Shown here: piece after piece, positions 1 through 11,168 of the stretch
Layout: every line of letters starts with the position of its first letter
Numbering within the stretch: position 1 is the first letter of the stretch
From: Trichuris trichiura
Taxonomy: Eukaryota; Nematoda; Enoplea; Trichinellida; Trichuridae
NCBI GenBank assembly: GCA_037903355.1
Contig: JBAJFE010000038.1
Location: 2,604,001 to 2,668,000, forward strand
Length of the DNA: 64,000 nucleotides
Reading direction: 5' to 3'
The notes under the pieces: model-generated
What the model was told of the DNA's origin: nothing
Database searches by the model: none
The model's input: the letters and a program-made list of their open reading frames with translations, nothing else
Made by a program: the position numbers and the translations under genes

Positions 1-2
1 TG

Positions 3-463
3 CACGTTGACTTCACGGAACGGTTCAGTGATATTCTTAACTTGAAAATTCCACAGTGGGCAATAGACCCTATGTCCAACGTCGGTGAAGCGGAGATGGA
101 ATTGCAGGAAGAACTGATCGAACTGCAAAGTAATGAAGAGCTGAAAGTGAAATGGAAAATGGAATATCAGCAGTTTTGGCTACAGCGCGAAATAAGGCAA
201 CTGTATCCGCTGTTATGGGCTGCTGTGGAAAACTTCCCTATTGCGTTTCCATCGTCTTATCTAACAGAATGCGGATTCAGCGCAGTTACGGAGCTGCTAA
301 GTAGCAAGAGAAGTCGGCTGGATATAGTGAATCGAGGCGACCTAAGATTGATGGTGACAAAGATGCAGGCAAACGTAGACAACTTGCTCGTACTGCATCA
401 AACACACACTTCACATAGAGTAGTGTCCGTTCATATGGAGTCGCAATTTTGCATTGCAGTTTC
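3..463 (+). pseudogene. hAT transposase C-terminus (SCAND3/ZBED5-like), partial
   Basis: Frame 3 is open from the window edge. Visible residues include a stretch rich in Glu and Leu (LQEELIELQSNEEL) and then FPSSYLTECGFSAVTELL followed by a KRSRL segment. This is the hAT C-terminal dimerisation region as in ZBED5/SCAND3-type transposases, where the usual form is a Leu-x-Glu-Arg-Gly-Phe-Ser motif; here ERGFS reads ECGFS. BED finger and RNase H-like catalytic domain are not in the window. The reading frame continues past 463 only because it runs into the Merlin insertion, so residues after about 140 are not hAT. Likely an inactive remnant. Confidence 0.8.
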
Positions 464-1536
464 GGGTCTTGTATGTTTCGCGGGCACCGGAAGTAGAGGC
501 GGCAACTTCAAAGGCGGTCACGTGATCATTACTACGTCACCTGAACAATGGGTGACCTAAGCTATTGTTCACTGTGTACACACGCGAGCGATGCGTATCA
601 GCGAAGGAACGCTGCACATCTGGAAACAGACGCTGCACATCTGGAAACAGTTGGCCGTTCTGGTAATTGTTTCCAAGTGCGTCCTATAACCCTGCCGGCC
701 ATCCTGTCCTGCCTAAGCCTAAGCATAAGCCTAAGCCTAAACCTAAGCCTAAGCCTAAGCCTAAGCCTAAGCATAAGCCTAAGCCTAAGCATAAGCCTAA
801 GCCTAAGCCTAAGCCTAAACCTAAGCCTAAGCCTAAGCCTAAGCCTAAACCTAAACCTAAGCCTAAGCCTAAGCCTAAGCCTAAACCTAAACCTAAGCCT
901 AAGCCTAAGCCTAAGCCTAAGCCTAAACCTTAACATGACGCGTGTTCGTTGCTGCTGTTGGGTTTTGCAGTTTTGACCGTGGCGCAAACGACAAGAAGCA
1001 TAGCGCAAAGTAACGTTATTTAGCGATCACTGAACAAGCGAGCAATGAGTAACGCAAAAAGGGAAAAAGCATACGTACTGCTAACGCAGGCGCTCAGCCT
1101 GACGAAGGCGACGCGTCGATTTCGCTGGAGGCGCATCCGACGGGTTCACTCGGGTGTACCTAATCAGGCAGAAGGCGTCAATGCCTCCTTACGGTGCCTC
1201 CACTTGTCGATGGCAAGTTGTCACTAGATCCCGGGACAGACATAAAGCAGAATGAGATTTACCCTGTCTACCAAGGCACGCCTCAGCTCGGAAAGTTGAC
1301 CTGCGATGTTTTTCAGGAATTCCTAGACGACGTCTCAGCTTGAACACCTGCAGGCCCCATTGTGTTTCCCGTAACTTGAATGCATGCACATCTGCTAAAT
1401 TCCATCCTTTCACTAAACCTGACGATAACGTCCGTCCTGTTGCGCCGATAACAACCATTTATTACGCCGTAGATTCGCAGATAACGCTTTGAAGAAGCCG
1501 CCTCTACTTCCGGTGCCCGCGAAACATACTAGACCC
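464..1536 (+). mobile_element. Non-autonomous Merlin-type element with 8-bp TSD
   Basis: Terminal inverted repeats of about 50 bp: the left end starts GGGTCTTGTATGTTTCGCGG and the right end is its near-perfect reverse complement, finishing AGACCC at 1536. The 8-bp target duplication GCAGTTTC flanks it (456-463 and 1537-1544). Eight-to-nine bp duplications are typical of Merlin (IS1016/ISXO2-like) elements, and the same internal sequence flanks ISXO2-type transposases elsewhere in this window. No transposase is present; the interior holds a TTAGGC array (711-930) and the family's 5' region (about 1130-1480). By comparison with the transposase-bearing copies, the transposase 5' side is on the right. 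Confidence 0.92.
711..930 (+). repeat. TTAGGC telomere-type array inside Merlin
   Basis: About 36 tandem hexamers read CCTAAG on the plus strand (TTAGGC on the minus strand) with scattered CATAAG and CCTAAA variants. It lies inside a Merlin element bounded by TIRs and a target duplication, so it is interstitial and not a chromosome end. Other Merlin copies carry only two to four of these units at the same place (for example 39584-39603, 52019-52036, 52243-52262, 52472-52490). Long Lys-Pro or Arg-Leu reading frames over this tract are artefacts. Confidence 0.97.
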
Positions 1537-2028
1537 GCAGTTTCTTTTGTTTCTTCTCGTTTAAGCGTTTTCACTTCAACCTGGTTCCTTGTCACTACAA
1601 TTCTGTTTGGCGTGCATAAGAAAACAAACACACGCACACTGATTGTATTTTCGGGAAAGACTAATGAATGGTTCGTTCATATTTGACTCCATGTTTTGAA
1701 AAATGTGAGGAGAAGAGTGAAAGGCAAGCAGAAATTTTCACATCGTAGAATCGTTGGTGGAAAAACGGGAGTGCCACAGTACGTCTTTCACGTGACGAGG
1801 CGGTGAAGTCTTTTGTGCGGAATGTTCTCACGAGTAGTGGTTTTGCAAAAATTTTCCCACCAGGGCCGACGGAGGGTAACGCTTCAGAACCTACTGACCT
1901 CCCGGTTATGCCATGTACAACCTTCTAGCCAATCAGTGGGCGCAAAATTGACCAATCAGAATTGGGGGGCGGTAGCGCTCAGGAACGTTCACAGGGGAGC
2001 GATGAAGCAAAAAGTTTGAGAACCTATG

Positions 2029-4640
2029 GCTTAGACCATCTGCGTGAGAAATTCCGTTACCAGGACGGTAGAGTAGTTGGTAATCGTAAGCTCTTAGCAG
2101 CTGTGACCAGCGTAGCAATCGCGGTGAAAGTATTTGAGGAGTAACCTCTTCTGGGGCGGACAATCCCAGTAAGGGCTTGTGATCCAACACGATCGTAAAC
2201 CGGTGGCCGTAAAGTTAATCGTGGAGCTTTTTCACGCTGCTGACGATGGCCAGCGCTTCGCGGTCTATTTGAGCGTAGTTGCGTTCTGTCGGAGTCATCG
2301 TACGTGAAAAGAAGGCTATTGGTGCTTCGCCTCTTTTCCCCATGTCGTGGGCTAACACGGATCCTATGCTGTACTGCGATGCGTCACGCGTGAAAGTAAT
2401 GGGAAGGGATTCATTGAAACCAACAAGAAAACGTTCACGCGAAAGCAACTGCTTGACTTTCTTGAACGCTTCGTCATGCACATGAGTCCATTCCCATTTT
2501 GTGTTCGCTCGAAGTAGCTTGCGCAGGGGTTCAGCGACAGTCGCTTTATCTTTCAAGAAATTATGATAGAAATTCAACAAGCCGAGGAATGCCTGCAATT
2601 CCTTTTTGTCGTTAAAAGCAGGTGCAGTATGGAATGCGTCAGTCTTTGCCTTAGTTGGATGAATACCCGAAACATTCAGGCGGCAACCGAGAAAGTCGAC
2701 GCTTTGCACTCCGAAAAGGCATTTGTCCTTGCGAACCCGAAAACTAGTAGAACGAAAGCGGTTAAAAACATCTCGTAAGCGGTTAGCTAAGCCGTCGTCT
2801 GAGTCGGCTTTCACCAAAATGTCGTCGAAATATGGTGTTACCCCCGGAATGCCGCGGAGCGGATTCTCCATACACGACTGAAAAATTCTCGGAGCAGCAC
2901 ATACGCCAAATTGGAGACGCTTAACGCGGAAAGCGCCTCCATACGTCACTATCGTTTGAGCGTCAGCGGATTTGTCGTCGACACGAATTTGAAGATAAGC
3001 GTTTGCGAGATCCAGTTTTGCATAAGCTCTTCTGCCTGCTTGTGAGCGAGGTAACCGATCCACTTGTGGAATTGGGTACGGATGTTGTCGTAAAACCTTA
3101 TTGGTAGTGCACTTGTAGTCAGCACATAGGCGAACCTCGCCGTTCTGTTTCATCACCGGAACAACAGGCGTGGCCCATGCAACGTTTTCGGTAGGTTCCA
3201 ATACGCCGTGGCGAATGAGTCGGTCAATTTCAGCGTCAATGTTTGGAACCAAGGCGATTGGGACTCTTCTGGCCTTCATTTGAATTAGCTTTACAGAAGG
3301 GTCAAGCTGTAGACGTACTGGGGGTCCCTTGTTTGTACGCAAGTCGTCGTGGCCAAAAACGTCGGCGAATCCATTGAGTACGTGTCCAGTTGGATCACTA
3401 TCAATGTGATGAATGCCGACAAAGCGAATGCCCAAGGTTTCGAACCAGTCGCTTCCGAGTAGACTAGTCCTACGTCCCTTGGCGACATAAAGACGGAGAC
3501 GTCCCTTGTGGCGACCGTACGACACGTCGATCGTACAGACTCCTGCGAGGGGAACAACTTGCCGTTGAAAGTCAACTAACCTTAGACGACATGGCTCGAT
3601 GGGCGGCCCCGTTGATTTCCAAAGCGAACGATAATTTTCCTTGGAAATGACCGTGAAGTCGGATCCTGAATCTATTTCCATGCGACACGGCACGTTATTT
3701 ATGATGACGGTTGTGCTTGTTTTCTTCTGACGGTTGCTCGTGACGAACAGTATGCTACCTTCCTGATAGGCATCCGTTGGGGAATCACTTACATTGTGAC
3801 GGAAGGTGTTGGCCGAAACCTTCTTGTTCGTCGCATTCTTGCGTGCTGAGCTGACAGGAAAACTGCGTATACTTTTCGATCTGCAGACACGTTCGATGTG
3901 GCCTTCGCGAGAGCATCGCCGGCATATGGCATTTCAGAAACGGCACTGAGACCTCGGGTGGTCGCCTCCGCACCCGGCGCACGGGTTTCGCGTGAACGCA
4001 GCGACGGTCCTTTGTTCGGCGTCTTTCGACGGGCGCACATTCCTGCCTTTGCGAATTTGCTGGGCGACAGCAGTTTCAGTGTGCGATCCGTTTGCTGAAC
4101 AAATGTCTCTGGCCTGACTGGAAGCTGACTCAGCGGCAATCGCTTCTCGTATGGCGCCGTTCAGGTCGAGCTCTGCGCACGCAAGAAGACGCCTTTCTAG
4201 CTCCTCATCCTTCAGGCCGCAAACGAGTTGGTCTCTGAGTCTTTCGCTCAGGTTAGATCCGAAATTGCAGTCGTCTGCAAGGTGACGGAGATCGGCTACA
4301 TAGGCTGCAACCCCCTCACCTTCCTGTTGGAGACAACGCTGGAAAGTGAAGCGTTGGTAAATCACTGACGGTTTCGGAATGAAATGACTCTTCAGGACAT
4401 TGACAATGTCTTCATAAGACACGTCCGAGAGTGACCGCGGCGATATTAGGGACTTAGGGATGGTCAGTGTCGGTAGGCCGCACACTGCAAACAAGGTAGC
4501 CCTCTTCTTCGCGTCGTCAGTAATTCCATTCGCTTCGCAAAAGAATTTCAGTCGCTCAGCGTAGGCGTCCCAGAAAGCTGGCTGGCTGACGTCGAGGGGT
4601 GATGCTCCGTGGTTCCTTCACCTCGTTGCCAGTGTCATGT
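2029..4640 (-). pseudogene. Ty3/gypsy gag-pol pseudogene
   Basis: A single minus-strand frame carries gag and pol. Gag (about 4640-3800) has a conserved core with FTFQRCLQQEGEGVAAYV and two zinc knuckles (CAGCGGDHPRSQC, then CRRCSREGHIERVC). Pol has a protease with EIDSGSDF (near 3670), reverse transcriptase with the active site YFDD, and RNase H with TRDASQYSIGS, REALAIVSS and DHKPLLGL. In-frame stops lie at 3934-3936 (TGA, between the zinc knuckles) and 2215-2217 (TAA, in RNase H). The 5' end of gag needs a frame change near 4600. The gene stops abruptly at 2029, where a hAT is inserted; integrase is outside the window. Inactive. Confidence 0.93.
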
Positions 4641-5295
4641 TTTGCCGTACATGAGGACCGAAGGAATTTCCCAAGATGGCAATTTACTAAGCAAGCACCC
4701 ACAAGCACACACCGTAGGAGAGAGCAACTGATCGTAACGCAGTGCGCAGGTTGTGTTCATACACAGTGCAATAGTCTCGGCGTTCAATACACAAGAAACC
4801 GTAAAAATGTTTTCTCAAAAGATTGAAAGAAACAGTTATGAAGAAGAGAAAAAGAAAACAAATAGGAAAAAAGAAGAAATAATTTTAATTAATAGTTCAA
4901 TGTTAGCAGTGAGTCATTAGTAGTAATTCCAGAAAGCATTTACAAAGCACGTATGGCCAGGTAGAAATGCCAATGTCTCTGGGACAAGCGCGAACGTGAA
5001 GTCCAATAAAGGAGGTACAAACCTATCCGTTAAATATAACTTTGTTCACAGATTACATACCTGAGGAAAAAACTAGAATTTGACATGTGCGCGTTCGCTA
5101 ATGAAGTTCCCAATCAATGATCAATCACTTGGCAGGTGGTGTCATAATTCACGACAAGTTCGGCCTCTCAATTTCCGGAGAGGTGTACGCAAAATTTTAG
5201 AGAAAGCAACTCGTTCATTGGTGGTTAAAGTATATCTGTCTGCGGACTTTTCAGATCTCACTCTCTTCCATCCTTAGCATGTGCGCTCCAAACTG
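4641..5295 (-). other. Gypsy 5' leader, no gene
   Basis: Between the gag start and the candidate LTR. AT-rich in the middle (4800-5060), with no supported coding region. Position and orientation fit the untranslated leader of the gypsy element. Confidence 0.4.
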
Positions 5296-5715
5296 TTGCC
5301 AATGAACTGTCGTAACGCTTTATTCTCGATCAAAACAACGGTACAGAAGAGTACGTAGGAAAGTTGCGGAGAGACAGAACGCTTGCGCTCTGAGCGGCGC
5401 ACTTATATAGCCTTCCCTGACCTGCGCGTTAGCCAGATGGTGGGCACATGTGAGGGGTCAGCGTCTGTCAGTAGATTTGGCCAGCGGCCAGCGCGAGTGT
5501 CCGGCGACATCGCAAATATTTACGCTCTCGCCTGGGAGAAACGCCCTTCGCGAACAGGTGGCGCCCGCTTTGGGGTCGTGGACTTACGCAGCCACCGTTA
5601 CAAAGCACGGAATGACAGGGCCGTAGTTAGGTCGACCGCAGGCCATAAAACACGCGACCTTCCGGAAGTAAAAAGGCGTGAATTTGTCACCAATTATAAC
5701 TGCTCTTCTGATTAA
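5296..5715 (-). repeat. Candidate gypsy 5' LTR
   Basis: On the minus strand a TATATAAG box (5402-5409) is followed 78 bp later by AATAAA (5319-5324), then the sequence TTGGCAACA, a promoter/poly(A) layout expected of a gypsy LTR placed upstream of gag. No second LTR is in the window, so the boundaries are estimates and the primer binding site is not identified. Confidence 0.4.
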
Positions 5716-5750
5716 GATTAATTGCAGATTGATTACTTCGTTTAACCAAC

Positions 5751-7567
5751 CTAGGTGTCAAATTTTAGTTTTTGTTCCTTGAGTATAAATCGTGCCCAAC
5801 GTTCTATTAAAACGCTTTGGTCGTCTGTGGTATATTTTGTGGTTTCTTTTTTTCCGAGAAGGTCCGTTACCGCACTAAATCCGCGTTCAACCAAATATGA
5901 CGACGGAAAAGGGATGAGGTACTTCTTAGCTACGTTCCATTGCCTGGGATACAGCTGTCTGATTTCCTGCTGCAGCCAGAAACTGGTATAGCCGCTCTTC
6001 ATCTTGGGCTTCAGCTCCTCGTTGGCTTGCATCTCAATGAGCTCTTCCTGGTAAGCCACTTCAACCTCGGCGAGGCATGTAAACGGGTCCAAAACCCAGT
6101 CCGATATCGTCATGGACAAAATATCTCTGTACCTTTCGCACATGTCCTCATGGAGCATGCTGAGATGGTCACAGAAGGAGCGTATGACATCGTCAGGGAG
6201 GCCGCCATTCTTCTTGAGGTCGTCAAGGTTAGGGAACTGGCGGAACTCTCCGCGCCCCAGGTTTTAACGGAAAATGGAAAGCTTGTCGATGAAAGCCTTT
6301 ACAACCGTCTTGGTCTTGATAAGATTCAGTTGATCTCCTTGCAACTGCAAATTCATCTCGTTAAACTTTAAGTAGAGGTCCGACATGTAAGCTATGTCAG
6401 CTCTCGATTTCTCCACGTTGTCGCGTAATTCCGTATCCTCAGTTTTGAGAAACTGTACGACGGTGTCAAAAAGGGCATAGAAGCGGCTCAAGCAGGCGCC
6501 CCTTGAAAGCCAGCGTACTTCTGTGTGAGGCAGGAGCCGGTTAAAATCTTCGTCATTTTCTTCGCATAGTTGGCTGAACAATCTCTCTCTCAAGGCACTG
6601 CTTTTAATTCTATTAACCGCAGTGATCACGTACTGCAGCGAACGGTGCAGTCTGTCACTGAGCGGCTTCGCCACCAGATGTTGCCGGTGAATTACAAAGG
6701 GTGCACGGCCAGCAAATCCGGTACCTTTTCTTTTAGATACGAAAGGAACCCGCGATGGCGTCCAAGCATTGACGGGGCTCCATCCGTCGCGACAGCGATT
6801 ACGTTCGTTAGTGGTATCTCCTTTCTCTTTAAAAAGTCTTCTACAGTACGAAATATTGATTCTCCTCTAGTGTCAGTCAGCAGTTCTCTTGCGAAGAGTA
6901 ACTCCTGAACTAACTTGCCTTCCTTGATGAACCTAACATAGGCCAGCAGCAGCGCTTCGTTATGTGGCAACGTCGACTCATCCACCTGTAAAGAAAATTC
7001 CTCTGTTCTCAAGAGGTTGCAGAGCGTATTCTCCACATCAGCGCTCATTTCATCAATACGTCGCTGCACCGTATTGTTGCTTAAGGGAATCTTTTTAATT
7101 ATTTCAGTTGCAGGAATGCGCAACACAGTACGCAGCACTTCCGAAACAGCCGGCAGTATCAGTTCTTCTCCGATGGCATACAGCTTTCCAGATTTTGCGA
7201 TTAAGAGGGAGATGTTATAGGACGCGCGCAATCCGTCGGTGTTTCATCTTGATGCGGATGAAAAAATCCCTGGCAATTTAGGTCGCTTTTGGAAGTTATC
7301 TTGAAGAGATTGGAAGTAAGAAAGGTCTTTATTGGGCTAGTCACCGTGCATCGTTTTCAGGTGTTTTACTAATTTTGAAGGCTTCATCAGTTCATTCGCA
7401 AAAGCCTTTTCACAGATCAAGCAAAATGGTTGCTGCGAATTCGAGGGTGACGGTTTAAAACCGTATCTTAGATATTCGACGTTGTATTGCCTACATTTCT
7501 TTTTTGCTTCTGCCATCTGTAGAAATTTACATCCGTTACTAACAAGTTCAGAGCCAGACAGTAGCAC
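5751..7567 (-). pseudogene. hAT transposase relic, BED finger to dimerisation domain
   Basis: Order from the 5' end: a BED-type zinc finger (CLIC ... HLKTMH, 7345-7440); an N-terminal helical region (SYNISLLIAKSGKLYAIGE); the RNase H-like core with FSLQVDESTLPHNEALLLAY and VATDGAPSMLGRHRG; HTEVRWLSRG; and the C-terminal hAT dimerisation motif LVERGFSAVTDLL. This is the SCAND3/ZBED5-like lineage. Damage: in-frame TAG at 7337-7339, TGA near 7232, a frameshift near 6680, and a TAA at 6264-6266. The same protein, with different damage, is at 53246-55180. No active transposase can be made. Confidence 0.92.
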
Positions 7568-9618
7568 AGTGGTATTAAGAAATCAATTAGCCAAGAGTCA
7601 TCTAAGCTCCCGCAGTAAGAACACAGGGGATTCCGTACCGGACGGCATTGTCCCTCTACGTCGGTCCTGGAAGCGGGAGCAGATCGCTTTCATGTGATCA
7701 CCCCGCTCTTTTCTAATGGTAGCGACGGACAAATAGGCTCAAAATAAGTCTATGAAGCATGAGGTTGCGGCAGGGTCGTTCTTGTCCTCGCGCGGCGGAC
7801 AACGGAAAGCACGCGATAAAATTTTCTGCCCAGATTTGCGGACATTCTCCCTCTTCCTGGTGTTGTCGTGTCATGTTTGAGAAGGTAGGCTGGCTGACAA
7901 GATTTCGCACGGTTTCAAGTTCGGAAATACTTCCGCCCACCAAGGTCTGATGGCAAACAATGCCCGCAGTTCAACAACGAACTCTCTGCTACTGGCTGTC
8001 TTTTTAGATATCAAACCAGTGAAGAGTGGGGGATACAAATGTTTGACTGAGTACTGCTTCAAACAGATCTACACCTCCCGTACTAGGCCTATTTTCCTTG
8101 CTATTTTTGCGAACCGCAAGGCCATGCGTAAGGAAGGAAGGCAGACGGTCGTAAGATGCTCCCACCTGTAAAGCAAACTGGGCGTGTATTCTCCTTTTTG
8201 CTGGTGAGCGCTACTGAACTCGTGGGTTTATCATTCGCTACTTAAACACAGGCGTGGTTAAACATAAGCAAACTAATCCTTTCCCGAAGAAGTTGACGAA
8301 CAACCGGAGGCTGATGGTAGTTCTTAGCCCAAGCATAGCAAAATGGGTGACGTCGTCGAGCGCTATAACTTAGGTTAAGACTTCCGCGACGGACCCTGTC
8401 GGCCGTCCTGAAGCCTGACACGCCGTGAGAGTCGTCGCGGAAACCTGCTGGCGTTTACGGAGCACGTTTCTTAGAAAGCACCGCCTGTGGCTTAGTTTCT
8501 CTGGGAAATATGATCACAAGGAACGGCACTAGGCGTTGCCGAAGTCCCGCGGGCGATAAGCTTCAGGCACAATACATAGCGCGCGACGTGCCTGTTAGCG
8601 GCCGAGAAAAAGACGTCCACTATAGTCATGAAATGGGCACACTTCGTCGTTTAAGTACCCGTAGAAGCGAGCATATGACTTCTTGAAATCCCGTTAGGTA
8701 TCTACACTAGATGTAGAAATCAAATTGAGAAGTAGTGCTTATAAGATGTCCTCGTTAAGTGAAGAGCCACGGCAAGTGTTTCAGACAAGTAAAAAGGTAA
8801 CCTGTACAAAACTGTGATGTGATGTGCCCTTCGCGTTGATGAGGGCTCGGGGGTTAAGCTACCGCCGACGTATTAAAGATGGATGGGACGCATTGGGACA
8901 GTCAGAAGGACCGCCGTCAGTCAAGGATCCCCTGTACTCACTAAACTAGCAGATCAGAGCTTATTATCCTTACAGATACTCCTATGGTTGTGACTGAATC
9001 TATTTTAATGCTCAAGCAATGCTGATCTCCTGGTAACGTGAGCTATGTTTCAACTAGAATCTTACAAGACACTTACTTACCTTTCTATTTTGAAGAAGTT
9101 CGTCGAATTTCAGGAGAGCTCCGTAGTCGCGACAAAGCAGTTTCCCAACAGCTGATATAACGGGATAGCTGAATAGATGAGAACTACAGCACTGAGGAAA
9201 CAAGACACAAGAAGGATTGCAGAGCTATTATTACTTTCCACCGTCAACGCACAGGAGAGAATAATCAGTGTCTACTGAGCATTTTCGCCGCCATTACGCC
9301 CCAGGCGCGCTTGTCCGCCCCCGCGAAGAAGCTGTCATCGCCCCCTGCAGGTTGTAGTTTTCCGAGCCCTCCGACTTGCGCCACGGTGGTATGCTAATGC
9401 GAAAAAAACTAACCAAAAAGATTCATTTTGAATTGCGCTTTGGTAGAGCAGCAGATGGCGAAGCACCGAAATTGGACAATTCGCCTTTCGGTCAGGCTAT
9501 CCTTCGCCAATGGCTTTTTTTGTAGTGTGGCTGGAATTCGCTACGCAGCGTAATATAGTAAGAAAAATTTTCGCCCGATACATCAGGGTAAACGACAGGG
9601 CAATGATAACAAGCTATT
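7568..9618. other. hAT non-coding flank, no gene seen
   Basis: About 2 kb upstream of the hAT transposase relic. Only short open frames with no recognisable domain. The stretch 8395-8450 contains a loose inverted repeat (CTTCCGCGACG / CGTCGCGGAA). Confidence 0.4.
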
Positions 9619-9903
9619 GGATCTCGTGTATTTTCTCCCCGCCAGAAACGGAGACGGCAGCATCAAAGGGACGCTTATTTACGTTAACTGTCTTAGCGTG
9701 CTACGCTTGTGTATCAAGCTCGCCAACGTCTCACAATAACATCGAAGAACACATGTTCGGTCTTAGGCTTAGGCTAGGGCAGGACAGGACGGCCGGCACG
9801 GTTAAAGAATGTGAACCATTGTTACTGTGACGGCGTAATCTTCACTTGACCTCCCTTGATGTTGCCGCGTCAACTTCAGCCGGGGATACGATACACGAGA
9901 CTC
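9619..9903 (-). mobile_element. Merlin MITE, about 285 bp
   Basis: Left GGATCTCGTGTATTTTCTCC mirrors right GATACACGAGACTC, with the family inner motif GGCRGCATCAAAGG/CCTTGATGTTGCCG inside. It carries the short TTAGGC seed in reverse (9762-9778). A clean target duplication is not visible (AAGCTATT versus GCTAATTT), so it is either old or slightly misplaced. Confidence 0.72.
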
Positions 9904-10070
9904 GCTAATTTCCATAGCCAAACTACGTACACGCACGGCTGCGCGCTCTCGTCCTGCGGCACCGAATACCAGGGACCCCCTAAATCCCTAATCCTTCTCA
10001 GGGCCCCCTTCAAGTTTTCCAGGGCTCCCAAGGGGTCTCTGGGGCCCCCGTTGGGAATCACTGCTGAACG

Positions 10071-10092
10071 TGTGTGTGTGTGTGTGTGTGTG
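10071..10092. repeat. (TG)11 microsatellite
   Basis: Perfect TG dinucleotides directly next to the hAT terminus at 10063. Confidence 0.95.
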
Positions 10093-10369
10093 TTATTAGA
10101 ATTATTATTGCATGGCGTTGACGCGGACGACAAACAGGCCTAAGGGCAGAAACACTTAACGTAAACAAGCGTTCACTTTCAAGCGACAAGAGAAGATAAG
10201 GCGAAACAGCGTACATACCGTATACTCAGGCGAAGAGTCTGGCGAAGGCGGTAATTACGAGCGGACGGCTCCGACCTGATCACTTTGCTCGACCTGATCA
10301 GAAAAACGCGCTTAGAAAAAATAAACGTAAACGAATGACATACCCTTCACCCGATGGCATCTTATCGCT

Positions 10370-10848
10370 AGACGCCGGCATAGACATAACGCAGAATGAG
10401 CTTTACGCAGTTAACCAAGGCACGATGCCGCTCAGACCGTTGAACTCCGATGTTTTCCACGAATCACTAAACAAGGTCTCAGCTTGAACCGCTGCACGCC
10501 CCATTGTGTTTCCCGTACCTTCAATTCATGTTCAGCTGAATAACTCCTTCGCCTTCGCTCTTTCGAACGGGCCACTAACCGCATCAGTGACACTTGCAAA
10601 CGCTATTCAGCTGCAGTGCAGCAGAATTCTTCGTCGCTAATCCGTTAGATCGACATACGGGTCACTGCATGTGCCACTGATGCTTCATTGTGATGCCGCG
10701 CCAACTACTCTCCACGTGTTCACTAAATCCGACGATACAGGTGCCTCCCGTTGTGCCGCTAAGCACAGATCATTACGCCGTAGAGCCACGCATTATGCTT
10801 TGACACTGCCGCCTCAACTTCTGCTGGGCCACTAACACACTAGGTCCC
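10370..10848. mobile_element. Merlin fragment, one terminal half
   Basis: Contains the Merlin family block beginning GACATAACGCAGAATGAG and ending with the family terminus (TGCCGCCTCAACTTCTGCTG ... CACACTAGGTCCC). The same block is at 1230-1536, 41104-41370, 42629-43103 and 52800-53097. The other terminus and the TTAGGC seed are absent. Confidence 0.75.
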
Positions 10849-10861
10849 TCTTCGCTATTAT

Positions 10862-11168
10862 GATGGCCGCGTCACAAAGGAAAGTCTTACCGCCACATGC
10901 CTTCTCATTTCGTTCATGTCTCAGTGCCTAAAGCTTTTCTTCAACAGTCAGCGCCTTTTCGTTCCGCCCACTGCTTGAGGACGCCGACGCGGGAACCATA
11001 GGCATCTAACGGCTGTCCTTAGGCGTGCTGTGAACGCCAGGAACCTACATCTAAAGGTGCCTTACCTGCTTTTCTGTGACCTACTGCAAGCCTCCTCCAT
11101 AAACCGACTTTTTCCGTAATCTGAATTACCCTCCGGCCCGATGCGTCCGGACTATGGAAATTTTACTG
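10862..11168 (-). mobile_element. Tigger-like fragment with decayed transposase N-terminus
   Basis: Reverse-strand reading of 10970-10925 gives SSGRNEKALTVEEKL then a stop and HERNE, a decayed version of the CENP-B/Tigger N-terminal segment SGRKRKALTVGEKL seen at 36071-36913 and 44752-45633. The rest (11040-11168) matches the right part of the Tigger MITE at 36962-38166, ending with a degraded GTTTCACTG terminus (TTTTACTG). Confidence 0.65.

Larger units (their letters stand above)
1..2028 (+). mobile_element. hAT element, 3' part, cut by window edge
   Basis: The left end lies outside the window. It holds the transposase C-terminus (1-463), a Merlin insertion with its target duplication (456-1544), then about 480 bp of non-coding tail. 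The tail (1915-2028) resembles the tail of the hAT at 41378-42614: both carry CCAATCAG repeats and a G-rich stretch, then end in a TTTGAGAA/TTGAGAAAC terminus. The end abuts GCTTAGAC (2029-2036) inside a gypsy RNase H coding region, so this hAT interrupted the gypsy; the remainder of gypsy pol should lie left of the window. The exact terminus is degenerate. Confidence 0.7.
5745..10063 (-). mobile_element. hAT element (5' end at 10063), 3' end truncated
   Basis: The right edge reads CGTTGGGAATCACTG, a hAT terminus; its reverse complement CAGTGATTCCCAACG closely matches the 5' end of the hAT at 50863. The transposase relic inside (5751-7567) is also minus strand, as expected. The opposite terminus is not found: sequence similarity to the family stops just after the transposase stop, next to the candidate gypsy LTR. 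7568-9618 has no recognisable gene. A Merlin MITE is inserted at 9619-9903. Confidence 0.65.

Noticed and set aside
711..930. Chromosome end or telomere
   Set aside because: The array is inside a transposon with TIRs and a target duplication and is followed by ordinary sequence on both sides.
711..930. CRISPR array
   Set aside because: Repeat unit is 6 bp without spacers; the genome is eukaryotic. No spaced direct repeats seen anywhere in the window.
667..1008. Long reading frames rich in Lys-Pro, Leu-Ser or Arg-Leu
   Set aside because: They are translations of the TTAGGC array in different frames.
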